A DNA stretch of 64,000 nt from Paradevosia sp036499825 (GTDB taxonomy: Bacteria; Pseudomonadota; Alphaproteobacteria; Rhizobiales; Devosiaceae). Position 1 is the first letter of the stretch. Each line of letters starts with the position of its first letter. The position numbers were made by a program, and so were the translations under genes. Positions 14,889 through 23,324 of this stretch are shown one piece after another. Location of the stretch: assembly GCA_036499825.1 (NCBI GenBank), contig DASYCZ010000026.1, positions 124,001-188,000 on the forward strand, in the 5' to 3' direction. The notes under the pieces were generated by a model. That model was not told the origin of the DNA and searched no databases. It was given only the letters and a program-made list of their open reading frames with translations.

Positions 14889-15674
14889 TCAACGCATCTG
14901 GGTGGTGGTGGACATCATCTCGTCGGCACCCGTGATGACGCGCGCATTCATTTCGTAGGCGCGCTGGGCGGCGATGAGGTCGGCAATCTCGGTGACGGAG
15001 TTGACGTTGGATTCTTCGAGGTAACCCTGCATGACCTTGCCGGTGCCTTCGGCATTGGGCACGCCGATCTGCGGGGTGCCGCTGGCTGCGGTTTCACCGA
15101 AGAGATTGTTGCCGAGGGAGGCAAGGCCCGCTTTGTTGACGAAGGTGGCGAGCTGCAGCTGGCCGAGCTGGGTCGGCGCCGTCTGGCCGGGCAGCATGGC
15201 CTCGACGAGACCGTCCGAGCTGATGGAAACGTTGGTGGCATTGTCCGGAATGACGATGCCGGGCTGCACCTGGTAGCCGTCGACATTGACCAGCTGGCCG
15301 GTGTCATCGCGATCGAAGGAGCCGTCGCGGGAATAGCCGGTGCTGCCGTCGGGCATCTGGATCATGAAGAAACCTTCGCCGTCGACGGCGACGTCCAGAT
15401 CCTTCTCCGTGGGAGTAGGCGTGCCCTGGCTCATGATGCGAGGGGTTGCGGCGGTCCGGACGCCCGAGCCGACCTCGATGCCGACGGGGACGACGGTGTT
15501 CTGGTCGGAGGTGTCGGAGCCGGCGCGGCGGTAGGTCTGGTAGAGCAGATCCTGGAATTCGGTCCGCTGACGCTTGAAGCCGGTCGTCCGCATGTTGGCA
15601 ATGTTGTTGGAGATGACTTCAACATTGCGTTCCTGGGCGGCCATGCCGGTGGAGGCGATATAGAGCGCTTTCAT
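14889..15674 (-). CDS. flgG: Flagellar distal rod protein FlgG
   Basis: FlgG builds the distal rod. The 261-residue protein starts with MKALYIASTGMAAQERNVEVISNNIANMRTTGFKRQRTEFQDLLYQ, the conserved rod/hook amino end with FlgG-specific length. It has EVGSGVRTAATPRIMSQGTPTPTEKDLDVAVDGEGFFMI in the middle, and the conserved C-terminal EESNVNSVTEIADLIAAQRAYEMNARVI. It is exported by the flagellar apparatus without a signal peptide. The gene follows flgF by 20 bases. Confidence 0.97.
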   Translation of the reverse strand: MKALYIASTGMAAQERNVEVISNNIANMRTTGFKRQRTEFQDLLYQTYRRAGSDTSDQNTVVPVGIEVGSGVRTAATPRIMSQGTPTPTEKDLDVAVDGEGFFMIQMPDGSTGYSRDGSFDRDDTGQLVNVDGYQVQPGIVIPDNATNVSISSDGLVEAMLPGQTAPTQLGQLQLATFVNKAGLASLGNNLFGETAASGTPQIGVPNAEGTGKVMQGYLEESNVNSVTEIADLIAAQRAYEMNARVITGADEMMSTTTQMR

Positions 15675-15694
15675 GGCAAACTTGCTTTCTTAAA

Positions 15695-16432
15695 TCAGGC
15701 GGTAATGTCGCCAAGGCGCTGGATGGCGCTGCGACGCAAATCGTTCTGTTGTTCCATGAGGTTCGCCAGCGTCTCGTAGGCGCGGGTAACGCGAACCATC
15801 TGCGACATCTCGGTGACGCCCGAGACGTTGGACTTCTCGATGGAGCCCTGCAGGACGTGGGTCTTGGCGGCAGGCGTGCCGCCAGTGCCGGAGAATAGGT
15901 TGTCGCCCTGGTGCTCGAGAGTCTGCGGATCGGCGAATTCCACCATCTTGAGGCGGCCGCGCGGACCGTCCGAGGTAGAGATCGTGCCGTCTGCCGCAAT
16001 GTTGATGTCGCTGTCGGCGACGTCGAATTTCACGGGACCGGATTCAGTCAGCACCGGGTTGCCATCCAGATCGACAAGCGTGCCGGTCGGATCGAGCTGG
16101 AAGGAGCCGCCCTTGGTGTAGCGCTCACCCTGCTGCGTCTGCACGGCGAAGAAGCCGGGGCCTTCAGCGGCGACGTCCAGCGGATTGCCGGTCTGTTCGA
16201 TGGCGCCGGCCGACATGTCGCGAACGGTGCCCCAATCCTCGGTATAGGAGAGCTTCTGGTCGGAAAACGAGAAGTCGCGGTCGCGGGCGACCGGCATCTG
16301 GTATTCCTTGAACAGGAGATCTTCCGACTTGAAGCCGGTGGTATTCATGTTGGCCAGATTATTGGCCACGATATCCATCTGGCGCTGCAAGCCGATCTGG
16401 CGCGACAGGCTGATGAGTTGCGCGTTTTCCAT
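15695..16432 (-). CDS. flgF: Flagellar proximal rod protein FlgF
   Basis: FlgF is a proximal rod subunit. The 245-residue product begins MENAQLISLSRQIGLQRQMDIVANNLANMNTTGFK and ends with EKSNVSGVTEMSQMVRVTRAYETLANLMEQQNDLRRSAIQRL, both typical. The start at 16432 matches the conserved family start; 37 extra codons upstream are unlikely to be translated because they cross the predicted transcript start. It is the first gene of flgF-G-A-H and divergent from fliL. A sigma-54 type promoter lies 72-87 bases upstream. Confidence 0.95.
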   Translation of the reverse strand: MENAQLISLSRQIGLQRQMDIVANNLANMNTTGFKSEDLLFKEYQMPVARDRDFSFSDQKLSYTEDWGTVRDMSAGAIEQTGNPLDVAAEGPGFFAVQTQQGERYTKGGSFQLDPTGTLVDLDGNPVLTESGPVKFDVADSDINIAADGTISTSDGPRGRLKMVEFADPQTLEHQGDNLFSGTGGTPAAKTHVLQGSIEKSNVSGVTEMSQMVRVTRAYETLANLMEQQNDLRRSAIQRLGDITA

Positions 16433-16503
16433 AATGCGCTGGTCCCCGATTATTCCCCGGATCCGCGCCGACTTCCCCAAGCCTGCGGACCCGACGTTTA
16501 CTT

Positions 16504-16519
16504 TGCAGAAACCATGCCA
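16504..16519 (-). promoter_or_regulatory. Sigma-54 type promoter of flgF
   Basis: On the minus strand the site reads TGGCATGGTTTCTGCA, with GG and GC separated by exactly 10 bases. It departs from TGGCACG-N4-TTGCW at two positions. The expected leader is about 60 bases. Confidence 0.6.
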
Positions 16520-16605
16520 AATCCGAAAATTTAATAAAAACAAATAGATAGCTTGAATGCGCTGTTAGCCCTTCTGCGCAGGAGTTGCATTTCGGCAGAA
16601 ACTAC

Positions 16606-16622
16606 CCGGCAGAATTTGCCGG
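16606..16622. promoter_or_regulatory. FlbD/ftr-like dyad between flgF and fliL
   Basis: CCGGCA-GAATT-TGCCGG is a 6+5+6 inverted repeat containing the same 13 bases as the site near fliX. It agrees with the CGGC-N2-AAA-N2-GC-N-G core that I recall for Caulobacter ftr sites. It lies about 90-115 bases upstream of the flgF sigma-54 promoter, the usual enhancer distance, and close to the fliL CtrA box. A second CGGCAGAA copy starts at 16593. Confidence 0.55.
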
Positions 16623-16635
16623 TCTGCAAGGGTTT

Positions 16636-16652
16636 GTAACCTTTCGTTAACC
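16636..16652 (+). promoter_or_regulatory. CtrA-like box upstream of fliL
   Basis: GTAA-N7-TTAACC, one mismatch from TTAA-N7-TTAA, about 67-83 bases before the fliL start. Confidence 0.5.
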
Positions 16653-16718
16653 ATCGGCGGTCTTAAGCTACTGCGCGGGTAGGAATCGCCCGGGTTTGGG
16701 ACGTGCAGGGGGCTCTGG

Positions 16719-17216
16719 ATGGCTGCGGAAGCCGAAATCGACGCTGGTGGCACCGCCGCCGGCGCCAAAAAGCCCGGCAATCGCCGGATGCTCATGATCA
16801 TTGGTGGGGCCGTTGTCGTCGTCCTGCTCCTGGGGGCAGGGGGATATTTCTTCCTGTTTGCCAACAAGCACGCCGATGCCGCAGCTGATGCGGCGGTTGC
16901 GGCGGTGCCGCAAAGCTTCATCTTCAACCTGCCGCAGATAACCGTGAACCTGTCGAGCGCCGACAACACGGAGAGCTTCATGAAGCTGACAGTGGCCCTG
17001 GAAGTCGCCAATCAGGACATGATGACGCAAATCCAGCCGCGGCTTGCCAAGGTCATGGACGCGTTCCAGGTGTACCTGCGCGAGTTGCGTAAATCGGACC
17101 TGGAAGGCTCGGCGGGCATCTATCGCCTCAAGGAAGAGCTGCTGCGCCGTGTCAACGTGGCCATCGCGCCGGCGCAGATCGAGAATATCCTGTTCAAAGA
17201 AATCCTGGTGCAGTGA
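16719..17216 (+). CDS. fliL: Flagellar basal body-associated protein FliL
   Basis: FliL is an inner-membrane protein around the stator ring that supports torque. The 165-residue product has a short cytoplasmic start, one transmembrane helix (LMIIGGAVVVVLLLGAGGYFFLF, about residues 25-47), and a periplasmic domain ending RRVNVAIAPAQIENILFKEILVQ, the FliL signature. Its stop codon overlaps the fliM start (TGATG). It is the first gene of fliL-fliM-DUF6468-motE. Confidence 0.94.
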   Translation: MAAEAEIDAGGTAAGAKKPGNRRMLMIIGGAVVVVLLLGAGGYFFLFANKHADAAADAAVAAVPQSFIFNLPQITVNLSSADNTESFMKLTVALEVANQDMMTQIQPRLAKVMDAFQVYLRELRKSDLEGSAGIYRLKEELLRRVNVAIAPAQIENILFKEILVQ

Positions 17217-18367
17217 TGGCCGGCCCCAACGATCAGGACAAACTCTCCACGGACTGGGGTCTCGACGAGATCACCAAGGGTGGATCGGGCGAAGACAGCG
17301 CCGCATCTGCCGCCGAATGGGCCGCGATGCTCAAGGCAGAGCCGACGGCGGTGGACGACGCGGACGACCGCGTGTTGAACCAGGATGAGATCGACAGCCT
17401 CCTGGGTTTCGACTCCAGCGCCGGCAGCAATGTCGAGTTGACCGGCGTACAGGCGCTGATCAATTCGGCGCTGGTAAGCTACGAACGCCTGCCGATGCTC
17501 GAAATCGTCTTCGACCGGCTGGTGCGGCTGGCGACGACATCGCTGCGCAACTTCACCTCGGACAACGTTGAAGTCTCGCTGGAATCCATCAGCTCGGTGC
17601 GGTTCGGGGATTATCTCAATTCCATTCCCCTGCCGGCGATCCTCAGCGTGATCAAGGCCGAGGAATGGGACAATTTCGGCCTGCTGACGGTCGATTCCAA
17701 CCTCATCTATTCGATGATCGACGTGTTGCTGGGCGGCCGCCGCGTCGGCGGCGCCATCCGCGTCGAAGGCCGGCCTTATACGACGATCGAAATGGCGCTG
17801 GCGCGGCGGATGATCGAGGTCATTCTCGACGACACGCGCAAGGCGTTCGAACCGCTGACGCCGGTGACGTTCAAGCTCGAGCGCATGGAGACCAATCCAC
17901 GCTTCGCGGCGATCTCGCGTCCGGCCAATGCGGCCATCCTGATCGAGTTGCGCATCGAGATGGACGAGCGCGGCGGCAAGTTCGAAATCCTGCTTCCCTA
18001 CGCGACGATCGAGCCGATCCGCGAACAGCTCCTCCAGATGTATATGGGCGAGAAGTTCGGACGCGACCCGATCTGGGAAGGCCATCTGGCGACCGAGCTC
18101 TATGCGGCCGACGTCGAGGTGGAAGCGGTGCTGCACGAAGTGCAACTGCCGCTGTCGCGGGTGCTCGGGTTGAAGCCGGGCGACACGATCATGTTCGACC
18201 GCGCGCCGGCCGATCCGATCAAGCTGAAATGCGGCAGTGTCGAGCTGACCGAGGCCATTATGGGCCATATTGGAAAGAATGTTTCGGTGAGGGCGGTGCG
18301 CCGCCTCAATCCCCCAAAAGTTACTATGGCCGCCTTCGAGGCGATCGACAGTGCGGAGAAGAAGTAA
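17216..18367 (+). CDS. fliM: Flagellar motor switch protein FliM
   Basis: FliM links CheY signals to the C ring. The 383-residue product has the CheY-binding motif NQDEIDSLLGF at about residues 55-65. The middle CheC-like domain follows (LPMLEIVFDRLVRLATTSLRNFTSDNVEVSLESISSVRFGDYLNSIP), then VLLGGRRVG and the SpoA-like C-terminus (LSRVLGLKPGDTIMFDR). The CheY-binding motif is usually at the very start; here about 53 residues precede it and contain AAEWAAML, a FliN-like motif. ATG at 17216 shares a base with the fliL stop codon. The fliM stop overlaps the next start (TAATG). Confidence 0.95.
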   Translation: MAGPNDQDKLSTDWGLDEITKGGSGEDSAASAAEWAAMLKAEPTAVDDADDRVLNQDEIDSLLGFDSSAGSNVELTGVQALINSALVSYERLPMLEIVFDRLVRLATTSLRNFTSDNVEVSLESISSVRFGDYLNSIPLPAILSVIKAEEWDNFGLLTVDSNLIYSMIDVLLGGRRVGGAIRVEGRPYTTIEMALARRMIEVILDDTRKAFEPLTPVTFKLERMETNPRFAAISRPANAAILIELRIEMDERGGKFEILLPYATIEPIREQLLQMYMGEKFGRDPIWEGHLATELYAADVEVEAVLHEVQLPLSRVLGLKPGDTIMFDRAPADPIKLKCGSVELTEAIMGHIGKNVSVRAVRRLNPPKVTMAAFEAIDSAEKK

Positions 18368-18828
18368 TGCCTTTCGGGATGATCATGGAAACGCTGGTGG
18401 CTGTGCTGCTGGCGGTGACGATCGGATATTGCGTCGTGCTCAACTGGCGGCTGAAACGGTTGCACGCCGACCGCGACGAGCTGCGGCACATGGTGGCTGA
18501 CCTGGTGGGCGCCACCAACCTCGCTGACGCCGCCATCAAGGAACTCAAGGCCACGGCGATAGAAGCCGACCTGACGCTGACGGCGCGGCTGGAAGAAGCC
18601 GAGCGCTTCGGCATCCAGCTCGCCAACCATGTCCAGGCCGGACACTCGGTGATGGAGCGGATCACCAAGATCATGAGCGCGGTCAAGAACAGCAAGCTGG
18701 CCGAGTTTGGCGAGCCTGAGGCGGCCAAGACCGAGGCTGAGGCACCCAAGGTCGATGGACCGACCCGTGTGCGCAATGCGCTGGCGCAGCTCGTGGCGCG
18801 CGATCGCATCAAGGGAGCGGCGGCGTGA
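18367..18828 (+). CDS. Small membrane-anchored protein of the fliLM operon (DUF6468-like)
   Basis: The 153-residue protein has one amino-terminal transmembrane helix (IMETLVAVLLAVTIGYCVVLNWRL, about residues 6-29). A long coiled coil follows (LHADRDELRHMVADLVGATNLADAAIKELKATAIEADLTLTARLEEAERFGIQLANHVQAG), then a charged tail. I recall this as DUF6468, found beside fliM in Alphaproteobacteria; in Caulobacter the flagellar positioning gene pflI occupies a similar place, but homology to PflI is not established here. Its start overlaps the fliM stop, and its stop overlaps the GTG start of the next gene, so translation is coupled. Confidence 0.75.
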   Translation: MPFGMIMETLVAVLLAVTIGYCVVLNWRLKRLHADRDELRHMVADLVGATNLADAAIKELKATAIEADLTLTARLEEAERFGIQLANHVQAGHSVMERITKIMSAVKNSKLAEFGEPEAAKTEAEAPKVDGPTRVRNALAQLVARDRIKGAAA

Positions 18829-19787
18829 AACAGATCCGTCTGCTTCCCATCGTCGTCTTCGCGGCCTTGGCGTTGCTGGCGTTCAAGACCATCGGTCTGG
18901 TGACCCAGGGGGGCTATGTGCTGGTTGGAACCAGCACGGCCGTGGCTGCTGAAGGGCATGATGCGGCGCCGGCCTCCGAGCAGCCGGCCGACGAGAGTTC
19001 GGGCGATGCGCCGGCGGCAGCCGATGCTCCCGTCCCGGACGATCCGACGATGGCCGACGATGCACCGACCCTGGAAGACAAGGACCCGACCGCCAGCATG
19101 CCGGAGTCCGCACCGGAAGTTGCCGAAGCGGGGGACACCGAGGCCCACGATACGGCCCCGACCGCCGATAATCCGGCGGCCGCCGCCGATCCGCACGCCG
19201 CCCCGGCTGCGGCAAAGCCCGATGCGGCGCCGGCCGCCGATACCGCCGGCATACCCACGCCAGTGACACCCGTCGATCAGCCGGTGGAGATAAAGGATGC
19301 GAGCGGCAAGCCGATCGGGCCACAGGGCGACACGACGGATGCGCAGATCCTCACCAGCCTCAGCCAGCGCCGCGACCAACTGGACGCATTGGCGAGCCAG
19401 CTCGATATGCGGCAGTCGCTCGTGACCGCCGCCGAAAAGCGGCTGGACGAGCGGACCGCGGAACTAAAGGCCATGGAGGACCGCATCAGCGCGCTGGTCG
19501 ACCAGAAGCAGAACGAAGAGGATGCACAGTTCAAGAGCCTGGTCAGCATGTATGAGAACATGAAGCCGGCCGATGCTGCCACGATCTTCGATACGCTGGA
19601 CCTGCCGGTGCTGTTGCGCGTCAGCAAGGCGATGAATCCGCGCAAGATGTCGCCGATCCTCGCCAAGATGACGCCCAAGATCGCGCAGGTTTTGACCGAG
19701 CAACTGGCTGCCAAGGACGATCTCACCGCGCTGGCGTCGCCGCCGACGGATACGGCGGCGGTGTTGCCGCAGATCGTCGGGCACTAA
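18825..19787 (+). CDS. motE: MotE-like periplasmic protein with MgtE N-terminal domain
   Basis: The 320-residue product has an amino-terminal signal or anchor helix (RLLPIVVFAALALLAFKTIGL). An Ala/Pro/Asp-rich linker follows (about 45-150), then a coiled coil (about 165-235, LSQRRDQLDALASQLDMRQSLVTAAEKRLDERTAELKAMEDRI), and an MgtE-N-like domain (KSLVSMYENMKPADAATIFDTLDLPVLLRVSKAMNPRKMSPILAKM). In Sinorhizobium, MotE is a periplasmic chaperone for the motor protein MotC. The start is GTG at 18825, overlapping the upstream TGA. A hairpin follows the gene. Confidence 0.82.
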   Translation: MKQIRLLPIVVFAALALLAFKTIGLVTQGGYVLVGTSTAVAAEGHDAAPASEQPADESSGDAPAAADAPVPDDPTMADDAPTLEDKDPTASMPESAPEVAEAGDTEAHDTAPTADNPAAAADPHAAPAAAKPDAAPAADTAGIPTPVTPVDQPVEIKDASGKPIGPQGDTTDAQILTSLSQRRDQLDALASQLDMRQSLVTAAEKRLDERTAELKAMEDRISALVDQKQNEEDAQFKSLVSMYENMKPADAATIFDTLDLPVLLRVSKAMNPRKMSPILAKMTPKIAQVLTEQLAAKDDLTALASPPTDTAAVLPQIVGH

Positions 19788-19797
19788 AGACACGCGA

Positions 19798-19827
19798 TGC
19801 CTGCTTCCTTTGCGCAGGGAGCAGGCA
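19798..19827 (+). terminator. Hairpin terminator after motE
   Basis: A 12-bp stem (TGCCTGCTTCCT at 19798-19809 with AGGGAGCAGGCA at 19816-19827, one G-T pair) has a 6-base loop and is followed by TTGTG. The T-run is short, so termination may be partial. Confidence 0.6.
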
Positions 19828-19842
19828 TTGTGCAGCAGGGTT

Positions 19843-19877
19843 TTAGGCTGGTGTTAAACCGCAACCGCTAATCTGCC
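19843..19877 (+). promoter_or_regulatory. CtrA-like box upstream of the 1113-residue gene
   Basis: TTAG-N7-TTAA at 19843-19857 (one mismatch), followed 12 bases later by TAATCT, a plausible -10. It lies between the motE hairpin and the next start codon, suggesting a separate transcript. Confidence 0.45.
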
Positions 19878-19909
19878 TGAAGACGGGGCAGTAGTGGCGT
19901 GGTGTTGTT

Positions 19910-22900
19910 GTGTTTTCGAGTGGTTTGAGCGGGCTCGCGCGCGCTGTGCGGATTGGTGCGCTCCTTGCCGTGACACTGGTCGTTACGACCGGGTCGGCAT
20001 GGGCGGATGACAAGGCACAGCTATTCGTCACCAAAGAGGACGGCTATGGCCGCCTGGTGCTGAGTTTCCCCGGCCGCAACGACCTTCCCAAATACAAGAT
20101 CACCTCGCAGAACGGCATTTTGGCCGTCGTATTCGACGAGCCGGTGGATGCCACGCTGCCGGATGTGTCGGCGACGCTGCCCGATTACATTTCCGTGGCG
20201 CGCACCGATCCGGATAACCGGGGCGTCCGTTTTGCGCTGCGCACGCCGTTGAACTTCAACAGCATAGAAGCCGGCGAGAAGCTGTTCATCGACCTGATGC
20301 CGCCGACCTGGCAGGGGCTGCCGCCAAGCCTGCCGCCGGAAGTGGTGGCCGAGTTATCCAAGCGCGCCGAGGATGCGGCGGTGCTCGCCGAGCAGAAGCG
20401 CAAGGCAGATGAAGCCAGGGAACTGAACCCGGTGGCAGTGCTTCGTGTCGGCAGCAATCCGACCTTCATGCGGATCCAGTTCGACTGGTCGGTGAAAACC
20501 GAAGGCAAATTCGTCCAGACGGGCGATACCGGGACGCTGCGGTTCGACTGGCCCGTGCCGGTTGACCTCTATCAGCTGAATGCCTCTTTGCCGCAGCAGA
20601 TCCGGGCAGCGAAGAATACCGTGGGGCCGGACGGCTCGACCATCACGCTGACGCTGGCCGATGGCGTGAAACCGCGCTTCTATGTCACTTCGGACCGGCA
20701 GTTCGTCATCGACATCGATATGAGCAACGGCAAGCCATCGGGGCTGGAAGCGGCAGCGCTGCTTGCCAAGGAGGAGCCGGGGAACAATCCGGACGCAACA
20801 GCGGCGGTGAGTGCCGATGATGCGGCCTCCATCCTGGAGGGGATCTCGGGCGAGGTCACGCCGCTCGTCAAGACGGTGGGCTCGACCGTGCGCGTGGTCT
20901 TCCCGTTCCAGCGCGATACGCCGGCGGCGGTATTCCGGCGTGGCAACACGCTGTGGCTGGTGTTCGATACGCCCGCCTCGATCGGCACGCCATCACCTGC
21001 CGATGGCCTGCAGGCCATTGCCAGCGCGGTCAGCGTCGAGCCATCGGGCGACACGCAGGTGGTGCGGATGGAACTCAATGCCGACAGGCTGGCAACGCTG
21101 GGCTCGCAGGGCAAGGCCTGGGTGCTGTCGCTTGGCGATGCGCTGTTGACCCCGACGGAGCCGCTGGTGCTCAACCGCCGGGTCGACCAGGAGGGGCTGT
21201 TCCAGATCACCGCAGACCTGGGCAAACCGGGGAAAGTGCATGAATTCACCGATCCGGTGGTGGGCGATACGCTCGAAGTGGTCACGGCCTATCCGCCCGC
21301 AAGAGGTGTGACGCGTGATTTGAGCTTCGTCGACTTCTCGACGTTGCGCTCGGTGCACGGGCTGGTGGTGCGACCCACGCATCAGGGTGTCGGGGTCAAC
21401 ATAGAATCCAAGCTTGCGGTGATCCACAGCGTTTCGGGTCTCACGGTCTCGCCGGCCGATAGCGGCAGGCAGCTGCAGATCGGCAGCGAGGCGACCCGTG
21501 ATCGCTTCATGGACATGCAGGCGCTGGTAGAGACCGATCCCGCAAAGTTTGGCGTGCAGGAACAGCAGTTGATGACGGCGTCGGCGGCGGCACAGGGCAA
21601 AGACCTGGACAATGCCCGGCTGGCGCTGGCGCAGTTCTACATCGCCAACCAGTACGGCATGGAGGCGCTGGGCGTGCTGGACGTCGCGGAGAAGGGGCTC
21701 AAGACCACGGATCTGCTCAAGACCATCCAGCTGACGCGGGCCGTCGCCGATATCGAGGCCTACCGGCCGCAGGATGCGCTGGGGATACTCAACTCGAATG
21801 CGATGACGGACGATGTCGATGCGTTGATGTGGCGGACGATCGCCAAGACGGAGGCTTATGACTACCAGGGCGCACGCACGGACGCATTGGCGGCGGAATC
21901 GGTCATCAATGACTATCCGGCCTGGGTGCAGAGCCGGTTTCTGATGTCGGCCGGTCGCGCTGCCATCGAGAGCAACGATATGCCCCTGGCCTCGCGCTAT
22001 ATCAGCATGGTCAACGTCGCACGTCTCGATCCGGAAGGGTTGAGTACGCTGCGGCTGCTATCCGGCCGCGTCGACGAGGCGGCAGGTCGCACGCAGGACG
22101 CCCTCGACAGCTATGGGCAGGTGATCGCCGCCGACTTCCGGCCGAGCCGGGCCGAGGCGGTGTTCCGCACGCTGACGGTACTGGACAAGGCCGGCAACCT
22201 CGATCTCGACAAGGCCACGGCATCACTGGCGTCGGAGGCGTTGCTATGGCGCGGCGGCCCGCTCGAAGCCGATATGCAAAAGCTTTTGGCGGAGCTCTAT
22301 TTCCGGCATGGCGATTATCGCCTCGGCTTCCAGACCGCCAAGGAAGCGGCACAGTTCCACCCCGACAGCGAGCCGGTCGAGCAGTTGACCGCCGAGGCGC
22401 AGGGGCAGTTCGCGGATCTCTATCTCAATGGCAAGGCCGATGCGATCGATCCGGTCAAGGCGCTGAGCCTCTTTTATGATTTCCGCGAATTGACGCCACC
22501 GGGGGCGCGAGGCGACGAGATGATCCGCAACCTGGCGCGGCGGCTGGTCAAGGTCGACCTGCTGGCGCAAGCCTCGCAACTGCTGAACTACCAGATCGAC
22601 AGCCGCCTCAAGGGCGTAGCGCAGGCCCAGGTGGGCGCCGATCTCGCCGTCATCGACATTGCCAATCGCGATCCGGCGGGCGCCCTGCGGGTGCTGACCA
22701 AGACGCAGATGGCCGAGCTGTCGCCGACGCTGGACCGGCAGCGGCGGACGCTGCAGGCGCGGGCACTGATCGACGCAGGGCGGGGAGACCTGGCGCTCGA
22801 CCTGCTGCGGCAAATGAACGGACGCGACATCGACCTGTTGCGCGTCGACGCACATTGGAGTGCCAAGCGCTATACGCAGGCCGGTGAATTGCTGGAGACG

Positions 22901-23251
22901 ATCTACGCGCCGCCCAGCAATGGCGGAGCGATGAACGAGACGGCGCGAACCAGCATCATCAAGGCTGCAGTGGGCTATGTGCTGGCCGGCGACACCATCG
23001 GGCTGTCACGACTGCGGTCCAAGTTCGAAACGCAGATGGCGCAATCGCCGCAATGGCCGATGTTCGACTATATCACCGGCCAGATCGAAACCACGACCAG
23101 CGCCCAGTTCAAGCAGGTTGCCAAGGAAGTCGGTGGGCTGGATTCGCTGAACGCGTTCCTGGCGTCCTATCACTCGGTCTATGCGGCCGACGGGGCGTTG
23201 ACGCCACCAACGGCAACCAAGGCCGATGCCGTACCGCCGCCGTCGGCGTAA
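19910..23251 (+). CDS. Large periplasmic protein, AMIN-like N-terminus and TPR C-terminus
   Basis: The 1113-residue product starts at GTG 19910, the first start codon after an in-frame stop, and has a signal peptide (LLAVTLVVTTGSAWA-DD). Residues about 35-115 and again about 170-240 are beta-rich stretches resembling AMIN-like cell-wall-binding modules (YGRLVLSFPGRNDLPKYKI, RVGSNPTFMRIQFDWSV). A third such region lies near 305-420. From about 550 to 1070 it is helical with TPR-like repeats, for example MEALGVLDVAEKGLKTTDLL and RLLSGRVDEAAGRTQDALDSYGQVIAADF. It lies between motE and fliP in a CtrA-box unit. A periplasmic scaffold for motor or pole placement is a reasonable guess; the function is unknown to me. 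Confidence 0.8.
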   Translation: MFSSGLSGLARAVRIGALLAVTLVVTTGSAWADDKAQLFVTKEDGYGRLVLSFPGRNDLPKYKITSQNGILAVVFDEPVDATLPDVSATLPDYISVARTDPDNRGVRFALRTPLNFNSIEAGEKLFIDLMPPTWQGLPPSLPPEVVAELSKRAEDAAVLAEQKRKADEARELNPVAVLRVGSNPTFMRIQFDWSVKTEGKFVQTGDTGTLRFDWPVPVDLYQLNASLPQQIRAAKNTVGPDGSTITLTLADGVKPRFYVTSDRQFVIDIDMSNGKPSGLEAAALLAKEEPGNNPDATAAVSADDAASILEGISGEVTPLVKTVGSTVRVVFPFQRDTPAAVFRRGNTLWLVFDTPASIGTPSPADGLQAIASAVSVEPSGDTQVVRMELNADRLATLGSQGKAWVLSLGDALLTPTEPLVLNRRVDQEGLFQITADLGKPGKVHEFTDPVVGDTLEVVTAYPPARGVTRDLSFVDFSTLRSVHGLVVRPTHQGVGVNIESKLAVIHSVSGLTVSPADSGRQLQIGSEATRDRFMDMQALVETDPAKFGVQEQQLMTASAAAQGKDLDNARLALAQFYIANQYGMEALGVLDVAEKGLKTTDLLKTIQLTRAVADIEAYRPQDALGILNSNAMTDDVDALMWRTIAKTEAYDYQGARTDALAAESVINDYPAWVQSRFLMSAGRAAIESNDMPLASRYISMVNVARLDPEGLSTLRLLSGRVDEAAGRTQDALDSYGQVIAADFRPSRAEAVFRTLTVLDKAGNLDLDKATASLASEALLWRGGPLEADMQKLLAELYFRHGDYRLGFQTAKEAAQFHPDSEPVEQLTAEAQGQFADLYLNGKADAIDPVKALSLFYDFRELTPPGARGDEMIRNLARRLVKVDLLAQASQLLNYQIDSRLKGVAQAQVGADLAVIDIANRDPAGALRVLTKTQMAELSPTLDRQRRTLQARALIDAGRGDLALDLLRQMNGRDIDLLRVDAHWSAKRYTQAGELLETIYAPPSNGGAMNETARTSIIKAAVGYVLAGDTIGLSRLRSKFETQMAQSPQWPMFDYITGQIETTTSAQFKQVAKEVGGLDSLNAFLASYHSVYAADGALTPPTATKADAVPPPSA

Positions 23252-23278
23252 TGGCACCGGTCCAAAATTTGTTTGATC

Positions 23279-23323
23279 GCGTTTTCGAACCAGAAAAGTG
23301 GCATCCACTTTTCCTGAAAACGC
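23279..23323. repeat. Nested palindromic element between convergent genes
   Basis: The outer arms GCGTTTTC and GAAAACGC enclose inner arms GAAAAGTGG and CCACTTTTC around CAT, with short unpaired spacers. It fills the gap between the 1113-residue gene and the fliP stop. Similar AAAGTGG/CCACTTT palindromes are, as I recall, dispersed intergenic repeats in Hyphomicrobiales. It could also end transcription in both directions. Confidence 0.6.
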
Positions 23324-23324
23324 T

